Positions 24,655-36,510 of a stretch of DNA of 64,000 nucleotides are shown here, in pieces. The notes under the pieces are model-generated. The model saw only the letters and a program-made list of their open reading frames with translations. It was not told the origin of the DNA and did no database searches. This stretch comes from Hyalella azteca (lineage: Eukaryota; Arthropoda; Malacostraca; Amphipoda; Hyalellidae). Position 1 is the first letter of the stretch; each line of letters starts with the position of its first letter. The position numbers were made by a program, and so were the translations under genes. The stretch is taken from the NCBI RefSeq assembly GCF_000764305.2, contig NW_025941525.1:248001-312000 (forward strand). The letters are read 5' to 3'.

Positions 24655-24908
24655 AATAAAAAACTTTTAAAAACCACGTTTTCTTAACGGACAAAAAAGA
24701 AAAACATTTACTCTTACATAACATTAAAGTTATGTAAAACATTATGTAATGTTATGTAAGAGTAAAGGTTTTTCTTTTTTATCTGTTAAGAAAACGTGGT
24801 TTTTAAAAGTTTTTTTAATTGTTTTATTTCATTGTTTTTAGTTTTGTAAACACCAGAAAAACGTGGTTTATAAAAATGTTTTTTATATTTATTTATTTTC
24901 TACTTTTT
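24655..24908. repeat. Long hairpin with a third, direct copy of the arm
   Basis: Sequence at about 24655-24722 is mirrored at about 24751-24818 around an axis near 24736. The core ccacgttttcttaac (24674-24688) matches gttaagaaaacgtgg (24785-24799) exactly, and arms are ~65 bp with few mismatches. A further copy of the right arm (aaaacgtggttta...) follows at about 24852-24908. The arrangement is one inverted and two direct copies of a ~55-65 bp sequence, as in small fold-back elements. The echo of KTWF(L/I)K in frames on both strands (24539-24742, 24819-25001) simply reflects this repeat. No target duplication was identified. Confidence 0.8.
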
Positions 24909-27900
24909 AGTTTAGCAATTTTAGCAATTCAAATCATTTTCCAGGGCTGGCAAGTCTGGATGTTCGACAAAAAAACTCGACTCCCAACCGTGAATTTTTA
25001 GGGTTTTTTTATTTTTTAATTAAAACAATTTTTTTTAATTATTACTTCTGATTATCAAATCTGGAATTGTTAGGCAGCATAAGCATGCATACTAAATTTC
25101 AAGTGTCTAGGATCTCCAGAAGAGCTCTAAATTAAGGTTTTAATTGTTAATGACAGACAGAAGGACACGAAGCGAAATTACAAATTCATACAATATTTTC
25201 TGTATAACAAAATACCAAATATGCCGAGTATCAACCGTAACAGCAGCAGAATCTTACCTATTATCCCGTGATTCTCCTTTTAAAAAATTTCCAAAAACTC
25301 TTATACGTTCCCAGGATTCAAATGAATTCATTTTAGTCAACGACATTGAATCTAAAAAAATACCAGATTTTGTACTTGATTTTCGGGGCCTGGAGTGGCA
25401 TACGGTAGATACGTTGCTCTAAAAGCGGAACCCTGTCAAAATAAATTATTTTAAAGTCCCGCAATATCTTCCTGAAATTGAACTCGGCTTGAAGAGCAAT
25501 CGAAGCATTTTTGATGTGACTTTAACGTTGGAGAGTTGCATGGAAAAACGCATGAGCGACGCTCAGCACGTCAGTGCCAAAGAAAACATCCAATTTAAGA
25601 TCGAAAATTCTTGGCATTTACATTCCCCTGCCGAGTGCCATTTTATTTCCTCGATAATTCAAAAATTGTATCGATAGAAATTCCAGGAATTGACAGATTT
25701 CTTTTCGGATTCTGGAGTTTTTCTATTGAATAGAACGTTGAATACATTGCACACTTGCCAATTAGATAATTATTTTTATTTTATTTGCTACGAATATAAT
25801 GTACTGAACTTTTTTCATGTTGCTAATTTGTGACTGAAAATATTATTTTTGAATCGTAGAGTTCACCATAAATTTCATCAAAGCTAAAAAGTAAGTGATT
25901 TTCTACAAAAAACTACTAAACATGGCTCAACAATTTCTTATTTGTCAATTAAAGAAATTTTCTTAATCGATGAAAAAAGTTTAAATAATATTATAATGTT
26001 ATTCTGTGTAGTTTAGCAGGTAGTAAATGGTTATATTCTTTGCGTATCATGATGATAAAAACTGAACCAACTATACAGTTTAATTCGAGCACCAGTACTG
26101 AATTAATTACCGCTCGTCCCGATTCTAATTAGCAAGGATGATCAGGAGTCAACTTTTTGTTGTCATGTGACGCTCTAATTGCATTTATCTCTCATCAAGT
26201 GAATAATTTTGAGATCATTTGACAGACGCTGAATCATAAAACTATTATATAAACTAAAACTTAATATAAGACTTATTATAAAAACTATTTATTATCAATC
26301 ACTTACCTAGTTGTGCGTTCATTAAAATCGCATCTCAAGATTTAATTTTTGAATTATTAAATAATGAGGACAGATTCGATGAACGAGATCGTGTAAATAG
26401 TTCATCGATGTTTGAGTATAATTTATTTTTGTTTGTGAAGCCGTTACCTTTACCGGTGACCCAGTGCTACATGAATTTTCTATTCTGAATTTGAATTATT
26501 CTCTCGTAAGCATTTCGAAGCCCACTATCACAAATGAATGACTCGGTAGCAAATATAACTTTAACTTTTCTTTATTCATTCTTCATTATTTTAGAATAAG
26601 AATTAAGAAATGATGAAGAATTTATAGATAAGGTTCAACTACTAGGAAAATTATAATAATTTTTATTCGTACATGCCAGTGAAATAAGTCAATTATTTAG
26701 GTTTACTTGCACCTTTCATGAAGTGAAGAAGTTGTTTTTAAAACAAAAACAACGGATAATTTGATTTGGAATTTCCCGTTATAAACGTAGCATTATAAAA
26801 TTCGATTGAACACTATCAGTAATGGTCGATTGACTACCTTTATTGGCATGTTCAAGCTAAAAAGTTCGACAAATTACATGGTTTAAGAATTTTTGTTGTT
26901 CTACACAACTATGATAGCTATAGAAGGAAAATTTCAGGCTAAAATTTTTGTTGACCATCTAGAGGCCACAGATTTTTCGTTCTTGATTTTGAAGAAATTT
27001 CAATAGTAGTTTCTTTTTCAATCGCTTGATTAAATTTTTTTAGGGTAATGTCAGATCCCTGCGCAATGTCAATTCTCTCATATTTACTAGTTCCCATGAG
27101 CTATCCGGCAAACAGAACTTCAATCGAATGCTCTGAAATAATTACTAATTTATTCCATTCAAATTATACCGCCGTAGGTATTGATGAAGTTTCATGGTTA
27201 AACCTAACTTTAATCATTATGGTTATTTACTTTCAATTTATTTTAAGAATTAATAAGCGAATTCCATGCTAATCTCTCCAGTCAATCACTCAACCAATAA
27301 TTAATATGCCGGATATTTGCATCCTATTGATTGATATTGTATGCTCATCCCATAGTAATATAACCCGTAGTATCACGTAAGAAAGCCACGAGCTGAATTC
27401 AACAAGGGTGAAAATAATTCTTGAGAATATTTAACTATTGACTGATACTCAGTATAACAGGAGAACAAAAAGTTTTGGCGGTAAGTGACGCTTGTAACTT
27501 GATTTGCCATCCCAATCCTACTATTCGTTTTACCTAGTCGTCTTAACACTGATATTTCCAAAACCTAGTGATAGTTCATTCCTGGAGTTTCATTTAATGA
27601 GAACCTTTGCCAAAATAATAGTCTGATTTGTCACTTAAATGCGACAAATCAGCAAAATCGTCATCGACTTTTCAAAACGCAAGAGTAACTTGATTGTTAA
27701 ACAGCGATGATATTGATAGGTGTCCGGAACCTTGTTATTTGTGTCAAAGAATAATAAGCTGATAAAACCGTGTTTAAAAACTTGTCATTCTCATTTAGGA
27801 TGTCAACTCATCGTGAAGTTGGCAGATGAAGTCTCGCTCTCCGAGATTACAAAGGTGAAACGGATTGGAGGCGAGAACTAAAAAATGGAAAACGAGCAGC

Positions 27901-30900
27901 AGGCTTTGTACGATTTTGCGAAATTTAATGGAATCAATGATTATTGATAATAGATTTGTGCGGCATTCCATCGAATAATAAACCAAAAACCACTTTGTTG
28001 AAGAAGCGGAAGTCCAAAAATAAATCTACGGAATTTCTAACTAATATTTAATTACCTATATGTAATCGTATGTATTGCAGAAGTTACTGCAGAAACACAT
28101 TCCAAATCTACAAACAGCTATTCTCTTTCGTTCTAAATGGAATTTATTATTCTTATATATACGTTGAATTGAATTTAAACAACTCCAATCAAAAGTACCT
28201 CTGTCTGGTAACTCGGTTTGTAGCAACTAACTTGTGTATAGGTGAAATAAATAAATTATAGATGTCAGTACGATTTTTGCATATATCTGTGACAACTTAT
28301 CAATTATGGAAACTGCTGCCCTTATTCGATAGCATATGGTCAAAAGTTTACAAGGAACATTGATGTACAACTATTTATAACTGCATCCAGTCATTGAAGG
28401 TAATTACAATAAAGAAATGAATCGGAGAACAATGGAGTGAATTTGGCGATTCATGATTTTTAAATCATTCAAAAGCTCCTACAAGCTATTCGCATCTTAT
28501 GATGCAGGTCTCCTCGTAGAAAATATATATAAATTTCGACATATAATTAGTGATAGAATATCGGCCATATTTGGACAACTAACTAACTAACATCGAACTT
28601 TCATGTTCGATGGAAAAAGTCGACTTTAAAAATTTCCTGCACTTGATCTGCTAAACTTGGGAATAAATCTTTTATCAGCGTGGCACTGTAGACTCTTCTA
28701 TCAGCACATTACAAATAGAATCGGCTCTCCAGAAGGAGCAAGTAATTCATTATTAAAGTTTTTCATTAATAATAACTTTAAATAGTTTCTTTTCATAATT
28801 CCGTTTATTTTGCTTGGAAAATCGTTTTATAAGAAATCAATTGGCGATACATCGATAATGAAATTTGTTGTGTAAAATGTTGAATAACAAATAAAAATGT
28901 TAATCCTATCTTCGCTAAACGATTAATTAGCAGTAGATACATTGCTTTATTGAAATTGAAAATAATTTATCGAATTGAAACCATATTTGGGGAATTAATT
29001 CAGGTTTTCTCCAATAGATTCCAGTATCAGGTATAAAATAAGACAATACCATTATTTTTCCATAATTCTTTTTTATGGGCCTAAAATTATCCAAGTCTAT
29101 ATGAATACAGGTCGGTTAATTTATATTGGTTTCCACGCAAAAAATTGCACCCTTCCCCCAAAGTTTTCACAACATGAATCGAGATGAAGTAATTAAATAT
29201 ATTTCAGAAAGAAATATGGTAAAAATTGGACACGGGTTTGGCATTTAATAATTACTTTGTTACGCTCGAACCTACAAAAAAAAACATTTTAATTTATGCC
29301 TTTTGCTCCAAAATATGTTATGTTAGATAGTGAGTAGGCTGAAAGTTTTCCAGATGCAGTGCGACACATTTCAAGATGACTCCTCGAAGTCTCCTATGAC
29401 GATGAAAGAATTTTCACATGAGAAACAGACGCATGCCAAATTAAATCTACTGAAATCAAGTGGATATTTTAACAACATAATTTATTTGTAATTTCACTAT
29501 TTCTGTGGTAAATTTAAATTTATATGTACCTAATATTTTACTTCTTCTTACTTTGCTATTTTTCTTTTTCTTACTTTCTTCTTATTTTATTATTAAGTTA
29601 TTTTTAGCAAATCTTTGCCTGTATGTGCAGTAAAAGAACGTAACCAACTCACAGCTCTGGTAATAGGATTAAGTTCTCTAACATAATTAAGTGCGAGCTT
29701 CCGGGTGAAATGGGGGCAGATAAAAAAACTGTGTAGTTGACCAAGAGCAGGTCTATGTATACTTTCTGGAAAACAGTAATCGTTATTATGCAAAGACCAA
29801 ATACTTCCAACTACTTTAGGTTCCTAATTAAGACCGTGTAGTGCGTATCCACCGCTCAACTAAACTGAATTCATGTAACTGTATACTGCCGTGTCAGCGT
29901 CAGATGCTGAATGGAAACCAGAAATAATTCATAAGAAATAATTGCATTTCTCGCTAGGAAAATATTTTGCAACACTAATTATTCGAGTACTCGTTAATAT
30001 ATGAAGTTTCAACCCAGTGGTTTTTGTTGTTGTGCATGAAAAGATGTGTCAGGATGCATGCAAATGTGAAATTAGATCGAAATGTAAGCCTGAAAACAGC
30101 AGGACGGTAAATAAGTGTCAGCATTTGAACGCTTGGATGGATATTCTATTCGTCAAATCGTATGTGCATCTCCACATAATTTGTAATAATGATTTGTGTT
30201 GGAACATAATGAAGCTAATGAATAATAATATTGTTAAGCTTCTGTTTATTGTATTTACGCACAGGGCGCCAATTTGTCACGGTTATTGAAGTTCTCTTGA
30301 GAATCCACATTGTAATTAGTCTGTAAATGGTCGAATTTCAGGCGTCATTTTATGTGGCAGCAAATTGATTAATTTTCACAGTTTTCATAAGCCCCCGGGG
30401 GTTTAGTTTTGAATTGTCCGTTCAACGGTGTTGTGCGACTGTCTGTGACCTCATGACTTTTACCAAAGTAAATCTGCAATGATATTGGAACTTGATTGTT
30501 ATCTGAATTCCAGATGATTGATTAACCACATCTACTTCATTCAATTCTTCAAAATTTAAGATCTCAAAAATTTAATTCATGTTCCTTATGCGTCGATAAA
30601 AGATTTTGGTTTCGAGACACACAAAAATATGAGATGATTTATGTGTCAACAGTGTGCTGGTAAATAACTATTTTTCTACATATTTTTAACTCATTACTAC
30701 ATTGTGGATTAGAAATTCTGGAGAATAATTTAGTATTTGTTCATAGGAAATGGTGATTTTATTCAGCAAAACGAGAGGAAATTGTATTAAATAAACTGAA
30801 GAAACATTCACATTTGACATTACGAAGCCCATCGTGGAAACCGTATAACACAGTCTTAAAATAAAAGCTGTTTTGCTCGCTAGCTGATACCTTGCTACGT

Positions 30901-33619
30901 CGGTCATATTTCAGACCAGCCCCACTATTTGCACCAAATAATATCCAATAAAGATTTGCACAAGAAGCGATGTACTTTACAAATATTGAAAATACTTGAA
31001 TAGATGTGGATGTTTAGCATTTTGTTGATACACTTGAGTATTCAAATCAATTAAATTTACGGCAGACCTTTGAGTACATCACTAAAATAGACACGGTGTT
31101 GTTTATTCCGCTAGAAAATTATTTCTGCTTTAGCCTACCTCATTCATTACTTACTCCAATTAGGCTTTCTCAAATGCTTCTGGACAAAATCTTAATAGTT
31201 GTTTAAGGGAGAATTTTTCGATTAGGAAAATGTCCTCGTATATTATGAGAAGAAATTCTGAACAGCGAAGAATACTTGAATGGAATGCAAACACTGATAA
31301 GGAAAACAGTTTCGGGACAAGTTTGGTATTCAAGGCAACACAAAATTTTCGCTACTTACGAAAAATCTGCAAGAACAGCGTTTTCAGGCTGATAAAAACT
31401 CGAAGATTGGGAACTCGAGAGACGGCTCTGTCATCTAAATTCACACAAAAACGAAAAGCTTTAGAAGACACGAAACGAAAAAATCTCGTTTTTTAGGTTC
31501 ATCATGAACAATGTTCAGTCCAAAATTAACAGGAGAACCGGGCGTAGTTTGATATGCTCCGTCGACTTCCTCAAAGCGAGTAAATTTGCATTCAAATGGA
31601 CGCTTTTCTTTCGGGATACGAGGAAGGTTTTGCTGCTGGCGCTGCGCAGTGCGCCTTGTGTGCCGCTTAAAAGGCCGTATGATGCAAGGCAGCACTTTGA
31701 TGTTAACAATTATTACCCTGTTATTTTGATATACAATATTAAACCCAGACTAATTGCCTGGAGAACTCATACGAAAATTAGTTTAATTTCTAAATTGCTT
31801 TAGCTTCAAAAGGGAGTGAGTGCTCCAATATAGGGGAAAAATCAGTGATAATGTTTAAAAATGTTAATATCGTGCGATTTATAATATAAAAAACCAACTT
31901 AACGTCCATTTTGATTTTAAATACCTCAGATCGGGGAAGTTAGACCATATTTTCTGATTGAATGCGGAAGTTATTTACATTTCGTGGAAATTTGCTTTAA
32001 TTTTACAAGATTTCTTTAATCACTTACCAAGAAGCACTTAAATCTTTGCTCAATGCGGGAAAACTTTCAGGAAAAAATTGCAGAATTGCCGCTTCTGATT
32101 GCGATTGTTTTCCTGAGCGCTAACACAACTTCATGACTTGCAAACTTCAAAGTTTCTAAATTGTGTAAGCCGCTCCTACGATAAAGATAAATTCGTAACA
32201 ATATGACGCCCTATAAATTGATCGTAAAATTTATTTCATGCATCTGACTGTGTTACGAGTGAAATATCCCGAATGGTCGTCGTTAAAACAAATCATTACT
32301 TTGAAATTTGAAATGTTACAGGATCCCTCAATCAGTTCTTACTGCCATGTTCCTGCCAATTAAATTATTTGTAACCACTTCAAGCGAAGTCATCATCACG
32401 CGCGGGCCTGCAAAGTATTCGTTTGTACATTTTCGAGCAGCGGAGAGCGGAGGCAGTTACGAGCTATCGTAGACATTTCGACCAGTTTGTTCTGTTAACG
32501 CACGACGCCACTCCCGAACTGTGCAGAGATTGGTTGTTCTAGAACACATTGCAAGTTTGGCTGGCGTTTTACTTTGAACATATGTTTTCTCAACGGCATC
32601 ACGTGCGGTGAATGATGCACGAACTGTTGTCGTTCATTAAATGTTACACGTACAATTGAAGTGTAGCAGTGCAACAGTAGCGTTAGTCTGGAGCGTTTTA
32701 TCGGCGTTTCATACGCATCTAGGATTGCAGTGAAGCAATTTTCCTACAATATGCAGGTCACACGGGTGCCTGCGCTCTGCAATCAACAATTTACATTCAA
32801 AGGATTGAATATTGAAGCTATTCTAATGCATGCAAAATTCTCAAAAGCCGTTTTACCAATACCAACGCTTGCCGCTAATTCTCTTTCCCGTGTAAGCGCC
32901 GCAAGCTGCTAACGCAAATGCCAGGAATTCAACAGTTCAACTGAGCTTTCTATGCAATTTATGAAGCAATTTTTTCTCAAAAATCCTACTTAAGCTTGAG
33001 AGAACATCCGCCGGGGCAGGAATTAACCTGTTAACAATGCAAGGCTTCTTCATTTGTATTTTCAGTTTATTGAGGTTATATTTTTTATTTCTCCCCTCTG
33101 CCACTTGCAAGTTCATTATGGATTTCTGCATTATTTATAATCGAAATGAGAGAAGCAGACCCCATTTATATGTACACTTACTGGTCTCCCTATACTAAAT
33201 TGCTCCAGTATACTATAGGTAATTTACACACTTCATTATTCCGGCCCTAGAACATCTGGATCTAAAACTCTTTTAATGGTACTAGAAAAAGGTCCTTAAT
33301 TGCGCTGAAAATATCAACAGCGATAATTTTACTTCGTTTAGTTTAAAAACTGATTCTCTTCTTCTTTGACCACGTGATGCGAATGCACCTCTTCTTGTGA
33401 CTGAAGAGCTAATTCTCTCATTTTAATTCGTCATTTATTCCCATCCATTCCTATGGTGGAACATGAGCGTAAAAATAAATAAATCACAAACAAGTTTGTA
33501 AATTTCAGACTTTATCTCTCAGTAAATGTGCCTTTTTCCCAGTCTTTTATTTTATTCTAGTTTTCTGCCGCTAATCGAAATGTGCGAGGAATTGTGTTAC
33601 AATTTATATTAAAAAATAA
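24909..33619. other. Long A+T-rich unique region, no gene recognised
   Basis: No exon, RNA gene or transposon can be supported. Small items: a tgacagacagaaggacacga segment (25150-25169), of a kind often met in degenerate arthropod repeats, next to a poly-T tract; a 10-bp perfect hairpin at 27625-27654; a pyrimidine-rich tract at 29538-29595; and a 10-bp palindrome cccccggggg at 30392-30401. The overlapping frames at 31230-31803 have no recognisable motif. A CpG-rich patch at 32395-32610 is entered separately. Confidence 0.55.
32395..32610. promoter_or_regulatory. CpG-rich unique block, possible regulatory DNA
   Basis: This block has many CpG dinucleotides (it opens with acgcgcgggcc), more G+C than its surroundings, and a palindromic E-box CACGTG at 32600-32605. 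CACGTG is the site class of bHLH factors such as Myc/Max or Clock/Cycle. No TATA box or initiator is convincing and no gene follows, so regulatory function is only inferred. Confidence 0.2.
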
Positions 33620-33800
33620 CGGGTGAAGCAGCAGACGCTCCTTTGTTATCAATTTATTTTCCCTCGCGGACGAATTTGAGAAGATAATCAGGGGAAAAAT
33701 TCGTGGCTGTCATTCAGTTTGTATGGCAGAACGAGATAAAAATCCCCCTCTTCACAGCAGCCATCGATTAGCTTCATTGTTGCCGGCCATTGTATTCTTG
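33620..33800. promoter_or_regulatory. Possible enhancer-like block with SOX-type motifs
   Basis: A unique, G+C-richer block holds CCTTTGTTATC (33640-33650), CATTGTTG (33775-33782) and CCATTGT (33787-33793). All three are matches to the HMG-box SOX core (A/T)(A/T)CAA(A/T)G or its inverse. An ATTAGC homeodomain-like core (33767-33772) lies between. Clusters of such sites are typical of developmental enhancers, but these cores are short and some would occur by chance. The claim is inference from motif density. Confidence 0.22.
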
Positions 33801-35400
33801 GAAACATAGTTCTTCATTTAGTATAACAATGGAGATTGAGCGCTGCCTGGGCAAGAAAAAAGCCACATTCGTTCCCATAACCGTAGCAAGATCGAGATTA
33901 CAGCTGCTATTGAGAAATGCACAGATGCTTCACAAACTACGGCCGGCTCAATCTGGATGCTCTGAGAAGATGGCATTTCAATCTAAAATTGGAGATTAAA
34001 CGACCTGCTTATAGATAGGCTGGCATTTATCATTTCATTTTTCGATACTTATTTAATAATAAACATGCGAGTCATGTTTATCTGAATTAATTTTTTTTAT
34101 TAATAAAAATTGCAACTTCATGGCATAATCAGTTCACTGTGAATCTGTTAAATTTATTGTTAAGTTGGTGAGCCAGGCGAGCTGTCAAGTTGAAAGCAGC
34201 GACGACGCAGAAGAATAGGTTGTCAAGGCACCGTTTCTCAGGCTCAACAGCGCCGGTTACCGCAAGTGGTTTGCCTCACCGCGAATATCATTCGGTAAAA
34301 CAACAAGGATATCACATGCAGTATGGGCTCGAAAAAAATAACGCATTGGTGTTTCATATCATTTTGTAACTTTACTGATCAGTGCATCATTTCAATGACG
34401 CAAACGATTGCATCGATTCATAAATATTCAAAAGTGAACACTTAATTAATAATTTAATCGAAGTTATCAAATCTTGCACGTGTCCAAAAACCAAATAATC
34501 CAAATGCCCCAAAAGAAGCGGAAACAATTCCATAGCAAATTTTCTACTAGTGTCTGGTCTGACACTTACTAAAGGCAAGCCTCGCCGCCTGACTGGACGA
34601 CTTCTAAAGCCTCGACACGCTCGCTGGGCCCGTGGAAATTGACGCTTCGACAGCAGGAATGCTTCAATTCAAACCTGCTTAAATACGGAATTGCTCTGCA
34701 TTCGTTAAGCGCCTCATGCCTATTGATGTTCAACAGTCATTGGGGAGAAGCGCTTTTCTTTCACACCTGTGCCAATTCCCAAAGGATTTTCGATGGCTGC
34801 AATTTGTCAAATGCGTGCCAAATTAGGACAGGGAATTGAACTGAATTGAGCTACAGTGCGAGTACATGCTGTTGACTTGGAAAGGAAAAATGAGGGTGCT
34901 ATCAATTATTTAATGCCTAAGTATCTCATCTCTTTGATTCTAAGTAGAATGTCTTTTACGATTTTTCATCACATTTAATTGAAGAATAATTTAGTAAGGA
35001 CGTAAAGTTTACTGCAAGTTTAAGTACATGTTTACTACAAGGCGGATCTTTCCTCTTCTGTCGTACATGAACACTTAATATCCGAAAAAATATCATGAAG
35101 CTTAGTATAATATGTTTACCAAACTGCTCAGACATAATTTTTCAGAAATAAACTTAAGTTTCTGTGGTGCGGTAAAAACAAGTTGGAACCGTAATGAAGG
35201 ATAACTCTAACAAACAAGCGCTTAAGTTTATGCAAATAGGATAGATCTTACGGGCTGGCTTAATTAGGCGAGTCGTAGTCGTGCTCGAGACTCATTAGCT
35301 GTCCATGCTGAGTTAGGTGAGCGTCCGTTGCTGGTCAAATTACCTCGAGATCATGGGAAAATATTCCTGAAGAAGCTTCAAATAATTATTCTTGACAAGA
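33801..35400. other. Unique DNA with G+C-richer patches, no gene
   Basis: Patches at 34150-34290 and 34560-34640 are richer in G+C than the rest. The first has CTGTCAAG and GTTGTCAAGG segments. Open frames (33790-33999, 34387-34578, 34639-34839) have no recognisable motif. No repeat or RNA gene was seen. Confidence 0.5.
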
Positions 35401-35502
35401 ATTAAATTATTAAATTAAAATTAAAGTATTAAATTAAAATAAAGTATTAAATTAAAATTAAATTATTAAATGAAAATTAAATTATTGAAAATTAAATTAT
35501 TC
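35401..35502. repeat. A/T minisatellite, ~19-bp unit
   Basis: Five or six diverged units of form attaaattaaaattaaa(g/t)t follow head to tail, with lengths of about 15-19 bp. Low-complexity slippage repeat. Confidence 0.85.
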
Positions 35503-36464
35503 TTAATAGAGCTTCGAAATCAATTTGGTATTCGTGTCTCAATGAGAACAAGGCCACAAAAGTGTTTTTGCTCTTGATTCAGTTTTCCAATACTAAAAGA
35601 AAAAAATAGTGATTGTGTAATATACTTTAGTTGAATTGGATTATTATTATCATCGTGTTTATGTGTGATTTAATTCTCATCTCAAAGAATTTGTACAGTA
35701 TTTATATCAATAGCTAAGTATATTTTCGGCACGCAAGTTTTATTTTTTACTACAGTATTTGTTGATTTCGTCCTTTAACGCACATTATTGAGCTCTAGAA
35801 AGTGGCAATGTGAACAAAGAATTTACATAAAGCATTTGGCGACTTTTCGTCGAGGCAGAGAGAGGCGCGCCAAACTTGCGACAAGTTTCGACGCTCCCGA
35901 GCTTATTTCTTTCCAGAGGTCAATGACTTAAATTCCGTCAACTCGGAGTGACACGTGTCCAAACTCGCTAAAATAATAGATATCACGATTTTTAGATCCA
36001 AATCCTCATAAGAGAGTATGCTTATTTGAATACGATATTACTTCGACAGTAACTTCTGTAGAAAGTAATCCTCTCGTGTATCGACGATCATCAGTTTTAC
36101 CCACATTTCATGGTCATTTTTCGCGCTTCTTTTAACACAAAACTCGTTAGCTATCAGAATCACCTATTTTTTCTGTTTGATGTTGGGGCTCATAGTATTT
36201 TCATAATATTTCTTTCTGACATAGCCTGAACTTAACTTAAGCAACCGGCTTGGAGTTCACCGTGGACTCGCACGTTTTTCACTGTCGCGCGTTCCAGTGA
36301 ATTCCACCAAATCACAATTTATGCGACCGGCAGCTCATGTCTCAAAGCCGTCGTAAACTTGGCCAGAGCGTAAATTAGCGGCTCTATTTCCATTCTTCAC
36401 TGTAGTTTGCGAACGAAATGGGAGCCTAATACGTTTCCCGTCAATTCTCTGGCAACCGTATATG
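35503..36464. other. Unique DNA with a G+C-richer block (35845-35960)
   Basis: The block contains GGCGCGCCAAA (35864-35874), a good match to the E2F site class TTTSGCGC read on the minus strand. The stretch 36240-36464 is also G+C-richer and open on the minus strand (part of the frame 36335-36571) without a recognisable motif. No gene can be supported. Confidence 0.45.
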
Positions 36465-36510
36465 GCCGTGCGTATAAAAGGCCTTATTCCTTCTGCTGCG
36501 AATACTACCG
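36465..36510 (+). promoter_or_regulatory. Candidate TATA-type core promoter
   Basis: TATAAAAGGCC starts at 36473 and matches the strong TATA consensus, set in G+C-richer flanks, with CCGTATATGGCC about 15 bp upstream. The position expected for a start site, about 30 bp downstream (36503-36506), has no good initiator. The first downstream ATG (36518) opens only 19 codons. It may be a promoter for a first non-coding exon or a chance match. Confidence 0.2.

Noticed and set aside
24539..25001. Similar peptides KTWFLKVF and KTWFIKMF in frames on opposite strands
   Set aside because: They come from the two arms and the third copy of the 24655-24908 hairpin, not from a protein family.
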